Counted from the first letter of the stretch, positions 1-8,961 are shown. The stretch: 64,000 nucleotides of DNA from Aeromicrobium sp. 9AM (GCF_902506105.1 NZ_LR733303.1:1-64000); one strand, 5' to 3'. The notes: generated from the sequence alone by a model not told the origin. Numbers and translations: made by a program.

Positions 1-129
1 ACTGGTGTTAGGAGCAAGTGAGAGTGACTACCAACGTTCTCACTGGACCAGTTCCTAGCGTCGAGGTCGAAGTCCCAAACCGGGAAAACTCTCACACAGG
101 GTGGACCAACCCGCGGGGGCTGGACACTT

Positions 130-711
130 TTGAATCCGTCAGCCGACGATTACGCTGGCTCGCTTGTCGACGTCACCAAGGGAAATCAGGTACTTATTGG
201 ATTGACGTTGCGACAAAATGCGACCTTGATCTACTGGTGGACGAAATACCTGCAAGACCCCTTCGATCCGATAGTTAGAAGGGAATTTACCCGAGCAGTC
301 ACAGGATTCCAGCCGACGCATCGTGCATCCACAGGCAGACTCGAAAAGTTTCGCAAGCTCACTAGTAAATCCAGATGGCTCGGACCCTTCATGGCGGGTG
401 TAACGTTCGCTGATTCCGCATACGGCCAGTGGCAGGAGGACAGCAACAATTCCAACCTAAACTTGCGAGAGAAGTTGCAGCGCGCCACCATCCGAGGCGG
501 TATGGTCGCCGGTGGATCCTCGGTCTTAGCGAGTGCCGCAGCACGGCTAACGACACCTCTCGCCGTGGCTTCCTGCGCCGAAGCTCTTTGCTCTGGCCTA
601 CTGGTCGCGATCCCTGTGACGGCTGGTGCCGGGTACGCTGGCGGCGAGGGAGGCGACATCGTGGCCGATGAAGTGTTCCAGCGGGGCCCGAAGTGGCTCG
701 TTGGGGAATAG
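130..711 (+). CDS. Hypothetical glycine/alanine-rich hydrophobic protein, 5' end uncertain
   Basis: From the TTG at 130 this encodes 193 residues. The frame stays open upstream to a TGA at 25-27 with no good ATG or GTG, so the real start may lie further left or have been lost by a frameshift. The middle (about residues 70-110) is polar, with the text AYGQWQEDSNNSNLNLREKL. The C-terminal 80 residues are small and hydrophobic with repeated glycines (GGMVAGGSSVLASAAAR, then AIPVTAGAGYAGGEGG), like glycine-zipper tails of some secreted effectors. A small membrane protein starts 10 nt downstream, a spacing typical of an effector and immunity pair, but I recognise no toxin domain. Base composition is clearly lower in GC than the chromosomal genes. 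Function unknown. Confidence 0.5.
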   Translation: MNPSADDYAGSLVDVTKGNQVLIGLTLRQNATLIYWWTKYLQDPFDPIVRREFTRAVTGFQPTHRASTGRLEKFRKLTSKSRWLGPFMAGVTFADSAYGQWQEDSNNSNLNLREKLQRATIRGGMVAGGSSVLASAAARLTTPLAVASCAEALCSGLLVAIPVTAGAGYAGGEGGDIVADEVFQRGPKWLVGE

Positions 712-721
712 GCGAAACTCG

Positions 722-1123
722 ATGAAACGCGCATGGCGTTGGCTCATAAAGCCGGGCTACAGCCCGTTGATGCTGTTCTATATGTCGAACTTCAGCGCGG
801 TAATAGGGCTTACGTGGGCGGTGATCTTTGCGATTTATCGAGTTCGCGACCCAGAGTCGGTGCCTAGTTGGTTGGCATTGGCGTTCGCGGTGATCCTTGG
901 GATTTCCGTCATCGACATAGTCATTTCTACCGTCACGATGCGGAGACGAAATCGTCGTATCGGTAAGCCTGAGACCATCCGCATGGCGGAGGATGCCTGG
1001 TTGCAGTACGACTATGACCGAGTCGCTGAGCTCCTCGCGCCGTTCCGAAACGACTTGGACTGGGTGCTAACGCGCCGCCTCATTGTCTCAGAGAAGCGAC
1101 GACGTCACAGCCCGGATATCTAG
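722..1123 (+). CDS. Hypothetical small membrane protein
   Basis: 133 residues from the ATG at 722; the frame is open further upstream, but this ATG follows the previous stop by 10 nt and begins a sensible N-terminus (MKRAWRWLIKPG). Two hydrophobic segments are visible, near residues 15-40 (MLFYMSNFSAVIGLTWAVIF) and 52-72 (LALAFAVILGISVIDIVI), followed by an arginine-rich stretch (MRRRNRRIG) and a soluble tail of about 55 residues. The positive-inside pattern suggests both termini are cytoplasmic. It is probably co-transcribed with the gene before it and could be its membrane immunity or anchor partner; this is inference from position only. No family recognised. Confidence 0.5.
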   Translation: MKRAWRWLIKPGYSPLMLFYMSNFSAVIGLTWAVIFAIYRVRDPESVPSWLALAFAVILGISVIDIVISTVTMRRRNRRIGKPETIRMAEDAWLQYDYDRVAELLAPFRNDLDWVLTRRLIVSEKRRRHSPDI

Positions 1124-1151
1124 AAGCCGATGGAAGGCTGGACTCGAGTCT

Positions 1152-1976
1152 CTACCGCTCGATCTGCACGTCCTTCGCCGGCTGTGGCGCCGGCATCCTC
1201 GTGGCGCGGGTGCGAGCGTGCTTTGACGTGGCCAAGCGGCCGGGCCGCCCGTTTGCATTCGCAGCAAGAACCCGCCCCTCAACAGTTGGTGTGTCAACGC
1301 CGGCGGCCGCGGCTCGTTGCGCGAGTGCATTTCGGCGTCCGTCGCTGTCGTACAAGACGTCATCGGCGGTGATGTCGAGCTCGTCTGCGTTGCGCTCGAA
1401 GGCTGCTGCGTCGGCTTGCTCGGCTGCTGCACGGTCGGTTGCGGCGTCCTGACTGATCCCTCCCAGCACGACACCGGCACTCACTTCGTCTTCCAGGCTT
1501 TCGGACTCATTCGACGCTGACCTCGCGGCGTCTTCGTGCTCGCGCTGACGCTGACGTTCCGCGTCAGCCAGGCCTCGGAGGTCGCCGGCCTCATCCAGGC
1601 CCAGTGCTCCGGCGGCACGCGCGTCCAGCCCGTACCGCCGTTGGATCTCAGCAGCGAGACGGGCTTCGTCGGCCGCGAAGGCGTCGGGTTCGAACTGGGA
1701 CCACACTGCTGCGGTCTGCCAGACTCCGGCCGTCTCGTGGACGTTCGCGTTGTCGAGCCAAGCTTGGTCTGCCGAGGCGACTCGAACTCGAGCGGCTGCG
1801 CGCTCGGCGTCCCAGCGTGACTGCAGTCGCTCGTCTTCGACCGCTTCGGCCTCCGTTATCTCCCGGGCGCGTCGCTCGCGTCCCTCGGCCAAGAGCTGCG
1901 CGGCTCCGCTAACCGCCAACCTGGTCGACTTCTCGATTGTCTCCTGTGCGGATTGTTCGTCTCTAGTCATGTCCAT
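1152..1976 (-). CDS. Coiled-coil protein, conjugation-associated type
   Basis: 274 residues, starting at the ATG at 1976 (a second ATG follows two codons later at 1970). It is very rich in Ala, Glu, Arg and Asp, with long heptad-like stretches, for example RERRAREITEAEAVEDERLQ and ADEARLAAEIQRRYGLDAR, and has no membrane segment or signal peptide. Highly charged helical proteins of this kind are common beside relaxase and coupling-protein genes of actinobacterial conjugative elements, which fits the adjacent attachment-site repeat. That link is from memory and context, not from a recognised domain. It converges with the two plus-strand genes to its left. Confidence 0.5.
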   Translation of the reverse strand: MDMTRDEQSAQETIEKSTRLAVSGAAQLLAEGRERRAREITEAEAVEDERLQSRWDAERAAARVRVASADQAWLDNANVHETAGVWQTAAVWSQFEPDAFAADEARLAAEIQRRYGLDARAAGALGLDEAGDLRGLADAERQRQREHEDAARSASNESESLEDEVSAGVVLGGISQDAATDRAAAEQADAAAFERNADELDITADDVLYDSDGRRNALAQRAAAAGVDTPTVEGRVLAANANGRPGRLATSKHARTRATRMPAPQPAKDVQIER

Positions 1977-2007
1977 TCATCAGCCCACGATGTCGCGAGG
2001 TGTCCGG

Positions 2008-2026
2008 CTGGCACCGACTGGCACCG
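2008..2026. repeat. Tandem 9-nt direct repeat near the left att copy
   Basis: CTGGCACCG occurs at 2008-2016 and again at 2018-2026, a 10-nt period. The second copy ends exactly 76 nt before the 51-nt tRNA-derived repeat at 2103. The near-identical CTGGCGTCG pair sits at the same distance from the second att copy. It could be an integrase or excisionase arm-binding site. Confidence 0.55.
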
Positions 2027-2102
2027 CAAATCCACGGGTAATGCGCGGGCAAATCGACCAATCAAACGCATAGTCGCAGGTCAGAGCCCTAATGGCAGCA
2101 TC

Positions 2103-2153
2103 CTGTAAATCAGACGGCTCAGCCTACGCAGGTTCGAACCCTGCACCTGCCAC
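2103..2153 (+). repeat. Attachment-site repeat, copy 1 (3' half of tRNA-Tyr)
   Basis: This 51-nt segment is identical to 12599-12649. It reads as the 3' part of a class II tRNA-Tyr: anticodon loop CTGTAAA (GTA), a long variable arm with GGCT/AGCC pairing, a T arm GCAGG-TTCGAAC-CCTGC and the acceptor 3' strand ACCTGCC plus A. The bases before it cannot form the 5' anticodon stem, D arm or acceptor strand, so it is not a functional tRNA. Such 3' tRNA fragments are the classic scar of tyrosine-recombinase integration. Confidence 0.85.
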
Positions 2154-2164
2154 AGCAACACAGA

Positions 2165-2200
2165 GTGCCCCTGACCTGCGGAAACGCAGGTCAGGGGCAC
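2165..2200 (+). terminator. Hairpin after att copy 1
   Basis: A perfect 16-bp stem, GTGCCCCTGACCTGCG paired with CGCAGGTCAGGGGCAC, closed by a GAAA loop and followed by TTCTC. It lies 11 nt after the tRNA-Tyr fragment, where a tRNA terminator would be. It corresponds position by position to the hairpin after att copy 2, with paired base changes. Confidence 0.8.
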
Positions 2201-2568
2201 TTCTCACATGACGCCGGCAAGCGGGATTCCGACATTTCGGTCGAAACGCTCTGACCTGCGGTGATGCGGCGAACGTGGTGCGTCAAGCGATTGCGCGGGG
2301 GGAATGCGGGGGGAAGTTTGGGCCCTCGTTTGAGGGTCGAACCTTCGTTGCCTGCGATTGCAGGGCGATTCCTGGGCAGGTAGTGCCTATGAGAGCTGAG
2401 AACCAGTCAGCAGGCGTTCGCGGATCCAGGCCACAAGACCTGAGGGGAGCCCGGCCAAGATGGGTGGATCTCGCCGGCCGCGAAACCACTTTTAATCCGT
2501 CCGGATCGTGGGTGGTCGTGACCATCGGACGACCTCAGCCAGCTCTGGATGACTGGCTCGGCTCCGGC
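2201..2568. other. Non-coding stretch inside the left island edge
   Basis: About 370 nt between the att-linked hairpin and the CBS gene with no convincing gene. An open frame on the plus strand (2275-2619) has no plausible family and runs into the end of the CBS gene, so I do not accept it. This is where an integrase would be expected in an intact element, and none is seen. CTGACCTGCGG from the hairpin recurs at 2251-2261. Confidence 0.5.
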
Positions 2569-2958
2569 CTACACCGACGGTGCCAGCGGCCGCTCATCCC
2601 TTCGAGCGAGGACGTCTGACTTGTTGCAGAAACCGTTGAGAGCTCGCTTAAGACACAGAAGTCCGAGCAACCTGCCGTCGCTGTCTGTGACCGCGAGACG
2701 GCGCGTTTGACCTCTGATCAACAGTTGCAGAGCCTCGTCGATGTGCTGATCCGGCCCGATGGTTCGGTCGGCGAGCGTGGCCAACTCGAGGGCGGGGTGT
2801 CGCGAGTCGAGGCGGGGCTCGAGGTCAGCCCTCAGCAACGTTCCGTGCAGTACGGGTCCGCGCGTCAGCAGCAACATGTGGACATGGGCATCAATGAAGG
2901 CGGCCTCTGCATCGAGAACCGTAATCTCGAGACCATGTGTCTTCGGGGTTCTGAGCAT
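2569..2958 (-). CDS. CBS-domain pair protein
   Basis: About 129 residues from the ATG at 2958; alternative starts at 3003 (ATG) and 3012 (GTG) would add 15 or 18 residues. Two CBS motifs are recognisable: residues about 10-45 (ITVLDAEAAFIDAHVHMLLL, then GPVLHGTLLRADLE) and about 65-110 (RTIGPDQHIDEALQLLIRG, then RRLAVTDSDGRLLGLLCLKR). CBS pairs bind adenine nucleotides and act as energy or redox-state sensors. It is a stand-alone module divergent from the YwiC-like gene and could sense cell state for the nitrate module, but no partner is identified. No membrane segment. Family call good, role unknown. Confidence 0.65.
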   Translation of the reverse strand: MLRTPKTHGLEITVLDAEAAFIDAHVHMLLLTRGPVLHGTLLRADLEPRLDSRHPALELATLADRTIGPDQHIDEALQLLIRGQTRRLAVTDSDGRLLGLLCLKRALNGFCNKSDVLARRDERPLAPSV

Positions 2959-3105
2959 GGCTCCAGCCACGGTCTGGCGCGAGCGCGTGATCGGGCTTCC
3001 CATGCAGCCCACTCTCGCAGATCACGGTTGCACTCCGTATCCACGTGAGAGTCGTCGGGACCTTCGACTCTAGGGACGGCGATACGACTCCTCAGATGAT
3101 GAGGT

Positions 3106-3912
3106 GTGTTGTCGTCGATGGGGCCCATGGTGCAGGTCAGGCGCGAGGCGCGCGTTGTTCGCAGCAGGGCGTCTCTGGTCCCACCGCAGCACGGCGCGTG
3201 GGCCTTCGTTGGGCTTCCGCTGATCCTTGGCGCACTCGTCGCCCCGGCGTCCTGGTCGACGCCATTGTTGGTGTGGGCTGCCTTCACGGGCTACCCGGCG
3301 TCATACTTTGCACTGAGCTTGGCCCGTGCTCGACGTGGCGCGCGGTTCCGCCGACCGCTGCTCATCTGGACTTTCGCTGCTGCGATCCCAGCCGGGATGC
3401 TTCTCCTCTCGAACCGGTGGCTGGTCTGGGTTGGGCTGGGCTACGCCGCACTGTTCGCGGTCAACGTGGCATTCGCTCGCCGAAACAACGAGCGTGATCT
3501 GGTCAACGACGCCGTCCTGATTGTTCAGGTCGTCGCGCTCGTGCCGCTGATGTGGCTCCTGGCGGACGCAGGTGGTCTCATCCCAGAGCGGGTGTGGCTG
3601 CTCACCCTGGTGTGTGCGCTGGTCCTTGTCGGGTCAACAATGCATGTGAAGTCGCTCCTTCGCGAGCGCCGTCGCCCTGCCTTCGCTCTTGCGTCCCGTG
3701 TCGTCGCGGTCGCCTCGCTGGTCCTGGTCGTGGGTCTCGGGTGGATGTGGGGGTGGCCGGCCGGCATCGGTCTGGTGGTGCCGTTCGTGTTCCTTGCCGC
3801 ACGATCGCTGAAGTCAGACTGGGACGGGTGGCGCCCGGGCCGGATAGGGCTTCTCGAGCTCGTCGGTTTCGTTGGTGTCGCGGTAGGGGCAGGAATGGCG
3901 GTATCGGTGTGA
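3106..3912 (+). CDS. YwiC-like integral membrane protein
   Basis: 268 residues from the GTG at 3106 (ATGs at 3118 and 3127 are equally possible). It begins with the family motif PPQHGAWAF near residue 26 and then has about eight hydrophobic segments with short charged loops (RARRGARFRRP, ARRNNERD, LLRERRRPAF). YwiC-like proteins are uncharacterised membrane proteins; in Bacillus subtilis ywiC lies in the narK-fnr-narGHJI neighbourhood, and here too the gene directly precedes narK, with 70 nt between. A role in nitrate respiration, perhaps membrane assembly or small-molecule movement, is suggested by this conserved placement only. It diverges from the CBS gene across a gap of under 150 nt that must hold both promoters. 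Confidence 0.75.
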   Translation: MLSSMGPMVQVRREARVVRSRASLVPPQHGAWAFVGLPLILGALVAPASWSTPLLVWAAFTGYPASYFALSLARARRGARFRRPLLIWTFAAAIPAGMLLLSNRWLVWVGLGYAALFAVNVAFARRNNERDLVNDAVLIVQVVALVPLMWLLADAGGLIPERVWLLTLVCALVLVGSTMHVKSLLRERRRPAFALASRVVAVASLVLVVGLGWMWGWPAGIGLVVPFVFLAARSLKSDWDGWRPGRIGLLELVGFVGVAVGAGMAVSV

Positions 3913-3982
3913 GTGGCTCTATTGATCGAGACGTGACGGAACTGCCCGAGAGGGTGCATGGTGGGACGGTGCAGCCAAAACG

Positions 3983-5230
3983 ATGGGCACGAACGTGACG
4001 ACTCGGTCGATCTCCGAGCCTGACGCTGGCGCCCAGACGCGATCTCCATGGCTGATGTTGGCCATGGCGACCATCGGTTTTGCAGTCAACTTTTGGGCTT
4101 GGGCACTCATCAGCCCGCTCGGACCGCTCTTCCGCACGACCGGCAGCATTGGCACGTTGAGCGAGTCCGACGTTGCGCTGCTCGTCGCGGTGCCAGTGGT
4201 TGTCGGATCGCTCGGTCGCATCATCGTCGGCGGGCTCACCGATCGTTACGGCGGGCGCGTGATGTTTCCGGTCGTCACGGGCGTGACGATCGTCCCGATC
4301 CTCTTTATCTCCTTTTTCGCTTTGGACTCCTACAACCTGCTTCTGGTCGGCGGATTCTTCCTCGGCATCGCCGGTACGGCGTTCGCCGTCGGTGTTCCGT
4401 TCGTCAATGCGTGGTTCCCGCCCGAGAAGCGCGGACTCGCCATCGGAATCTTCGGCGCAGGCATGGGCGGCACCGCGATCAGCGCGTTGACGACCGTCAA
4501 GCTGACCGACAACGTGGGCGCGAAGTCGCCGTTCCTGATCACCGCCGGTGTGCTGGCGAGTTATGCCATCGCGGCTTGGTTGATCATGCGCGACGCCCCC
4601 GGTCGCGTCGTGCCTACCACGTCCTTGATGTCGCGGATCTCGGCCAACGCGCGGCTACCGATCACCTGGCAGGCAAGCCTCCTCTATGCGGTTGCCTTCG
4701 GTGGCTACGTCGCGTTCTCGGTCTATCTGCCGGCCTACCTGAAGGCGGCGCACCAGCTCACCCCGGCTGATGCGGCCAATCGGATGGCTGGCTTCGTGCT
4801 CGTTGCGGTCGTCATGCGGCCAGTCGGCGGGTGGCTTGCCGACAGGTTCGGTGCGATCCCAGTGCTGGCAACCGGCTTCGGCATCGTGGTCGTATGTGCT
4901 GGCATCTCCGCAGGAACCCCGCCGCTGGAGGGGATCGGCACTGTGGCGTTCCTCGCCATGGCGGCCGCTCTTGGTTCTGGCAGCGGAGCTACCTTCGCCC
5001 TGATCGCGAAGGTCACGGACCCATCGAGGGTCGGTGGGGTCACCGGCCTTGTCGGTGCCGCCGGCGGTTTGGGTGGGTTTGTCCCGCCGCTGATCATGGG
5101 CTACGTCTACGGCCGTACCGACTCGTACGCCATCGGACTCTGGATGCTCTCCGCCACAGCCGTGGTTGCGCTGCTGCTCAGTGTCACCATCGTTCGCCGT
5201 ACCGCCATCCAAGGAGAGGCAACCCGTTGA
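3983..5230 (+). CDS. narK: NarK-type nitrate/nitrite transporter (MFS)
   Basis: 415 residues with twelve predicted membrane helices. It belongs to the nitrate/nitrite porter branch of the major facilitator superfamily: an early segment FAVNFWAWALISPLGP, the motif-A loop GRIIVGGLTDRYGGR (about residues 75-90) and the nitrate-signature region GSGSGATFALIAKV followed by GGVTGLVGAAGGLGGF near residues 330-370. It would bring nitrate to the cytoplasmic NarG active site and/or export nitrite. It is the first gene of narK-narG-narH-narJ-narI; its TGA overlaps the TTG start of narG, implying translational coupling. Start: ATG at 3983, 70 nt after the YwiC-like gene. Confidence 0.9.
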   Translation: MGTNVTTRSISEPDAGAQTRSPWLMLAMATIGFAVNFWAWALISPLGPLFRTTGSIGTLSESDVALLVAVPVVVGSLGRIIVGGLTDRYGGRVMFPVVTGVTIVPILFISFFALDSYNLLLVGGFFLGIAGTAFAVGVPFVNAWFPPEKRGLAIGIFGAGMGGTAISALTTVKLTDNVGAKSPFLITAGVLASYAIAAWLIMRDAPGRVVPTTSLMSRISANARLPITWQASLLYAVAFGGYVAFSVYLPAYLKAAHQLTPADAANRMAGFVLVAVVMRPVGGWLADRFGAIPVLATGFGIVVVCAGISAGTPPLEGIGTVAFLAMAAALGSGSGATFALIAKVTDPSRVGGVTGLVGAAGGLGGFVPPLIMGYVYGRTDSYAIGLWMLSATAVVALLLSVTIVRRTAIQGEATR

Positions 5231-8200
5231 CCCCACCGTCTGAGAAATCAATCCTCGACCCAGGGATGGACGGCGCCCTGTCCGATGCGCTGGTTCGGAG
5301 CCGGCGATTCTTCACCAAGGGAACCGTCTCAGCCGACCTGCGGACGTTGTCCAAGAAGGGAGGGCGGGGCGCGGACGACTTCTATCGCGACAGGTGGAGC
5401 CACGACAAGGTGGTGCGGTCCACCCACGGCGTCAACTGCACGGGATCGTGCTCGTGGAAGGTCTACGTCAAGGACGGGATCATCACGTGGGAGACGCAGC
5501 AGACCGACTACCCGTCGGTCGGCCCGGATTCTCCTGAGTATGAGCCACGCGGGTGCCCCCGTGGTGCCGCGTTCTCCTGGTACACCTATTCGCCGACGCG
5601 GGTGCGCTACCCGTACGTGCGGGGTGTCCTGCTTCAGATGTTCCGCGAGGCGAAGTCCCAGCACGATGGAGACCCGGTACGAGCTTGGGCGCACATCGTG
5701 GAGAACCCGCAGCGTGCCAAGGCCTACAAGTCAGCTCGTGGAAAGGGCGGGCTGGTGAGAGCCACCTGGGAGGAAGCCAGCGAGATCGTTGCGGCGGCCC
5801 ATGTGCACACGATCAAGAAGTACGGACCGGACCGGGTCGCCGGCTTCTCGCCGATTCCGGCGATGTCTATGGTCTCGCACGCCTCGGGCGCCCGATTCGT
5901 CAATCTCATCGGCGGTTCGATGCTGAGCTTCTACGACTGGTACGCCGATCTGCCGGTCGCGTCGCCCCAGGTCTTCGGAGACCAGACAGATGTTCCCGAG
6001 TCGGGTGACTGGTGGAACGCCGGCTACCTGATCATGTGGGGTTCGAACCTCCCGGTGACCCGTACGCCCGATGCGCACTGGATGACCGAGGCGCGCTACC
6101 GCGGTCAGAAGGTCATTGCTGTTGCCCCCGACTACGCCGACAACGTGAAGTTCGCCGACGAGTGGCTGCCAGCAAAACCCGGAACCGACGCCGCACTCGC
6201 GATGGCCATGGGCCATGTTGTGCTGAAGGAGTTCTTCGTCGACCGCACGACGCCGTACTTCACTGAGTATGTGAAGTCCTACACGGACCTCCCGCACCTG
6301 GTGAGACTTGAGGAAGGGGCTGATGGCGCCTACACCGCAGGGAAATTCCTGACCGCAGCAGACCTGACGGATCGCGCCGGCGACGAGAATGCCGCTTTCA
6401 AAACGGTGTTGATCGACGCGAACACAGGCAACCCGGTCGTCCCGAACGGTTCGCTCGGTCACCGCTACGGCGAAGCTGGCGTCGGCTCCTGGAACCTCGA
6501 GCTCGGCAGCGTCGACCCGACCTTGTCGCTGATGGACACCGCGGAGGATCGGGTCACGGTTCGCATGCCCCGGTTCGATACCGCCGATGGCGCTGCCGCC
6601 GACCTCCCGCGCGGGGTGCCGGTCCGTCGGGTCGAGGGGCATCTCGTCACCACGGTCTTCGACTTGCTGCTCGCCCAGTACGGAGTTGGCCGGCGCGGAC
6701 TTCCGGGGCAGTGGCCCACCGGCTACGACGACGCGACGGCGCCGTACACCCCCGCATGGCAGGAGACGATCACCGGCGTCTCCGCTGACGCCGCCACCCG
6801 CATTGGTCGGGAGTTCGCCCAGAATGCCGAGGAGTCACGTGGCCGGTCGATGATCGTGATGGGGGCAGGAACGAACCACTGGTTCCACTCCGACACGATC
6901 TATCGGGCGTTCCTGACGCTGACCAACCTGACTGGGTGCCAGGGCGTCAACGGCGGAGGATGGGCGCACTATGTCGGCCAGGAGAAGGTCCGCCCGATCA
7001 CTGGTTATACGCAGATCGCGAATGCGCTGGACTGGAACCGACCGCCGCGCAACATGATCCAGACTGCGTTCTGGTACTTGCACACCAATCAGTTCCGCTA
7101 CGACCAGTTCGGAGCCGACACGCTCTCCGCGACCACGGGGAAGGGTCAGTTGGCAGGCAAGTCGACGGCCGACATCATTGCGCAAAGCGCCCGCATGGGT
7201 TGGATGCCGTCATACCCGACCTTCGATCGCAATCCGCTCGACCTCAGCGATGACGCCGCTGCTGCTGGCAAACCGGTGGGGGAGTATGTCGTCGAACAGT
7301 TGAAGTCCGGCGATCTGGAGTTTGCCGGCGAAGATCCGGACGCGCCGGGCAACTATCCGCGAGTTCTGTCGATCTGGAGGGCGAACCTGCTCGGGTCGTC
7401 GGGCAAAGGCAATGAGTACTTCCTGAAGCACCTCCTCGGCACAGACTCGTCCGTCCGAGCCACGGAGACGCCCGAGGAACAACGACCACTGGACGTCAAG
7501 TGGAGGGACGAGGCGCCCGAGGGCAAGCTCGACCTACTCATGACGATTGACTTTCGACAGACGAGCACCACGATCTTTTCCGACGTCGTGCTGCCTGCGG
7601 CAACTTGGTATGAGAAGCACGACCTCAACACCACCGACATGCACCCGTTCGTGCACTCGTTCAACCCGGCGATAGCCCCTCCGTGGCAGACCCGTACCGA
7701 CTGGGACGCCTGGCAGACGATTGCCGAGAAGTTCAGCGAGCTGGCGGCGAGCCACCTCGGTGTCCGCAAGGACGTGGTCGCAGTGGCACTCACCCATGAC
7801 ACGCCCGACGCGATGGCCAACCCACACGGCGTCGTACGCGACTGGAAGAAGGGCGAGTGCGAGCCCATCCCGGGAGTCACCATGCCCAAGCTCGTCGAGG
7901 TGGAGCGCGACTATGGGGCGGTCGCGGCGAAGATGAACGCGCTCGGTCCCTTGGTGGACACGCTCGGTGCCACGACCAAGGGCGTCACCTTCGAGCTCGG
8001 CGCACAGGTCGAGTATTTGCGGCGCAAGAACGGTGCCGTACGCGGTGGCGTGGCTGACGGCAGACCGTCATTGAAACGGGACGTGAACGTGTGCGAGGCG
8101 ATCCTCGCGCTGTCGGGAACAACCAACGGAGCGCTGGCCACCCAGGGCTTCAAGACTTTGGAGAAGCGCACGGGCGTGAAGCTTGCCGACCTGGCTGAGG

Positions 8201-8961
8201 AGCACGAAGGCAAGCAGATCACCTTCGCTGACACCCAGGGCCCGCCGGTTCCGGTGATCACTTCGCCGGAGTGGTCGGGCTCGGAGACCGGCGGCCGCCG
8301 CTACTCGCCGTTCACGATCAACGTCGAACGAAAGAAGCCGTGGCACACCCTGACCGGTCGAATGCACTTCTACCTCGACCACGACTGGATGACTGAGCTC
8401 GGCGAGGGACTTCCGGTCTACCGACCGCCCTTGAACATGGCGGCATTGTTCGCCGAGCCTGCGCTCGGCACGATCTCCGACGGAGCTGGCGGCACGGAGG
8501 TCGAAGGACTGACGGTCCGCTACCTGACGCCTCACAACAAGTGGTCGATCCACTCCGAATATCAGGACAACCTGTTCATGTTGTCGCTGTCGCGAGGTGG
8601 GCAGAACATCTGGATGAGTGATCGTGACGCTGCCAAGGTCGGCATCGTCGACAACGACTGGATTGAGGCGGTCAACCGCAATGGCGTGGTCGTCGCGCGG
8701 GCGATCGTGTCGCACCGCATGCCTGAGGGGACTGTGTACATGTACCACGCGCAGGATCGGCTGATCGACGTACCGATCGCGGAGACATCAGGAAAGCGTG
8801 GTGGCATCCACAACTCGCTCACCCGGTTGCTGGTGAAGCCATCACATCTGATCGGTGGGTATGCCCAGCTCGCCTTTGCCTTCAACTACCTCGGCCCGAC
8901 AGGCAACCAACGTGACGAGGTCACCATCATCCGCAAGCGCAGTCAGGACGTGACGTACTGA
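5227..8961 (+). CDS. narG: Respiratory nitrate reductase alpha subunit
   Basis: 1244 residues, the usual NarG length. The start is taken as TTG at 5227, overlapping the narK stop and preceded by AAGGAG eight nt upstream; an ATG at 5266 is the alternative. NarG is the cytoplasmic molybdenum bis-MGD catalytic subunit reducing nitrate to nitrite with electrons from NarH. The N-terminal iron-sulfur site is present as His67, Cys71, Cys75 (HGVNCTGSC) and Cys110 (RGCPRG). The expected molybdenum ligand Asp is residue 237 in SFYDWYADLP, followed by the conserved QTDVPESGDWW. There is no twin-arginine signal, as normal for membrane-bound inward-facing Nar. No frameshift or internal stop is seen. Confidence 0.96.
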   Translation: MTPPSEKSILDPGMDGALSDALVRSRRFFTKGTVSADLRTLSKKGGRGADDFYRDRWSHDKVVRSTHGVNCTGSCSWKVYVKDGIITWETQQTDYPSVGPDSPEYEPRGCPRGAAFSWYTYSPTRVRYPYVRGVLLQMFREAKSQHDGDPVRAWAHIVENPQRAKAYKSARGKGGLVRATWEEASEIVAAAHVHTIKKYGPDRVAGFSPIPAMSMVSHASGARFVNLIGGSMLSFYDWYADLPVASPQVFGDQTDVPESGDWWNAGYLIMWGSNLPVTRTPDAHWMTEARYRGQKVIAVAPDYADNVKFADEWLPAKPGTDAALAMAMGHVVLKEFFVDRTTPYFTEYVKSYTDLPHLVRLEEGADGAYTAGKFLTAADLTDRAGDENAAFKTVLIDANTGNPVVPNGSLGHRYGEAGVGSWNLELGSVDPTLSLMDTAEDRVTVRMPRFDTADGAAADLPRGVPVRRVEGHLVTTVFDLLLAQYGVGRRGLPGQWPTGYDDATAPYTPAWQETITGVSADAATRIGREFAQNAEESRGRSMIVMGAGTNHWFHSDTIYRAFLTLTNLTGCQGVNGGGWAHYVGQEKVRPITGYTQIANALDWNRPPRNMIQTAFWYLHTNQFRYDQFGADTLSATTGKGQLAGKSTADIIAQSARMGWMPSYPTFDRNPLDLSDDAAAAGKPVGEYVVEQLKSGDLEFAGEDPDAPGNYPRVLSIWRANLLGSSGKGNEYFLKHLLGTDSSVRATETPEEQRPLDVKWRDEAPEGKLDLLMTIDFRQTSTTIFSDVVLPAATWYEKHDLNTTDMHPFVHSFNPAIAPPWQTRTDWDAWQTIAEKFSELAASHLGVRKDVVAVALTHDTPDAMANPHGVVRDWKKGECEPIPGVTMPKLVEVERDYGAVAAKMNALGPLVDTLGATTKGVTFELGAQVEYLRRKNGAVRGGVADGRPSLKRDVNVCEAILALSGTTNGALATQGFKTLEKRTGVKLADLAEEHEGKQITFADTQGPPVPVITSPEWSGSETGGRRYSPFTINVERKKPWHTLTGRMHFYLDHDWMTELGEGLPVYRPPLNMAALFAEPALGTISDGAGGTEVEGLTVRYLTPHNKWSIHSEYQDNLFMLSLSRGGQNIWMSDRDAAKVGIVDNDWIEAVNRNGVVVARAIVSHRMPEGTVYMYHAQDRLIDVPIAETSGKRGGIHNSLTRLLVKPSHLIGGYAQLAFAFNYLGPTGNQRDEVTIIRKRSQDVTY

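Noticed and set aside
2103..2153. Functional tRNA-Tyr at copy 1 or copy 2
   Set aside because: The 5' acceptor strand, D arm and 5' anticodon stem are missing in both.
2275..2619. 114-codon open frame in the island left edge
   Set aside because: No recognisable family, overlaps the end of the CBS gene and shows no ribosome-binding site of note.
3913..3982. FNR/CRP-type site before narK
   Set aside because: TTGATCGAGACGTGA has only one good half; no second half TCAA at the right distance.
4831..5226. Upstream extension of the narG frame
   Set aside because: This part overlaps narK and reads as its shadow; the TTG at 5227 has a ribosome-binding site and the NarG family length.
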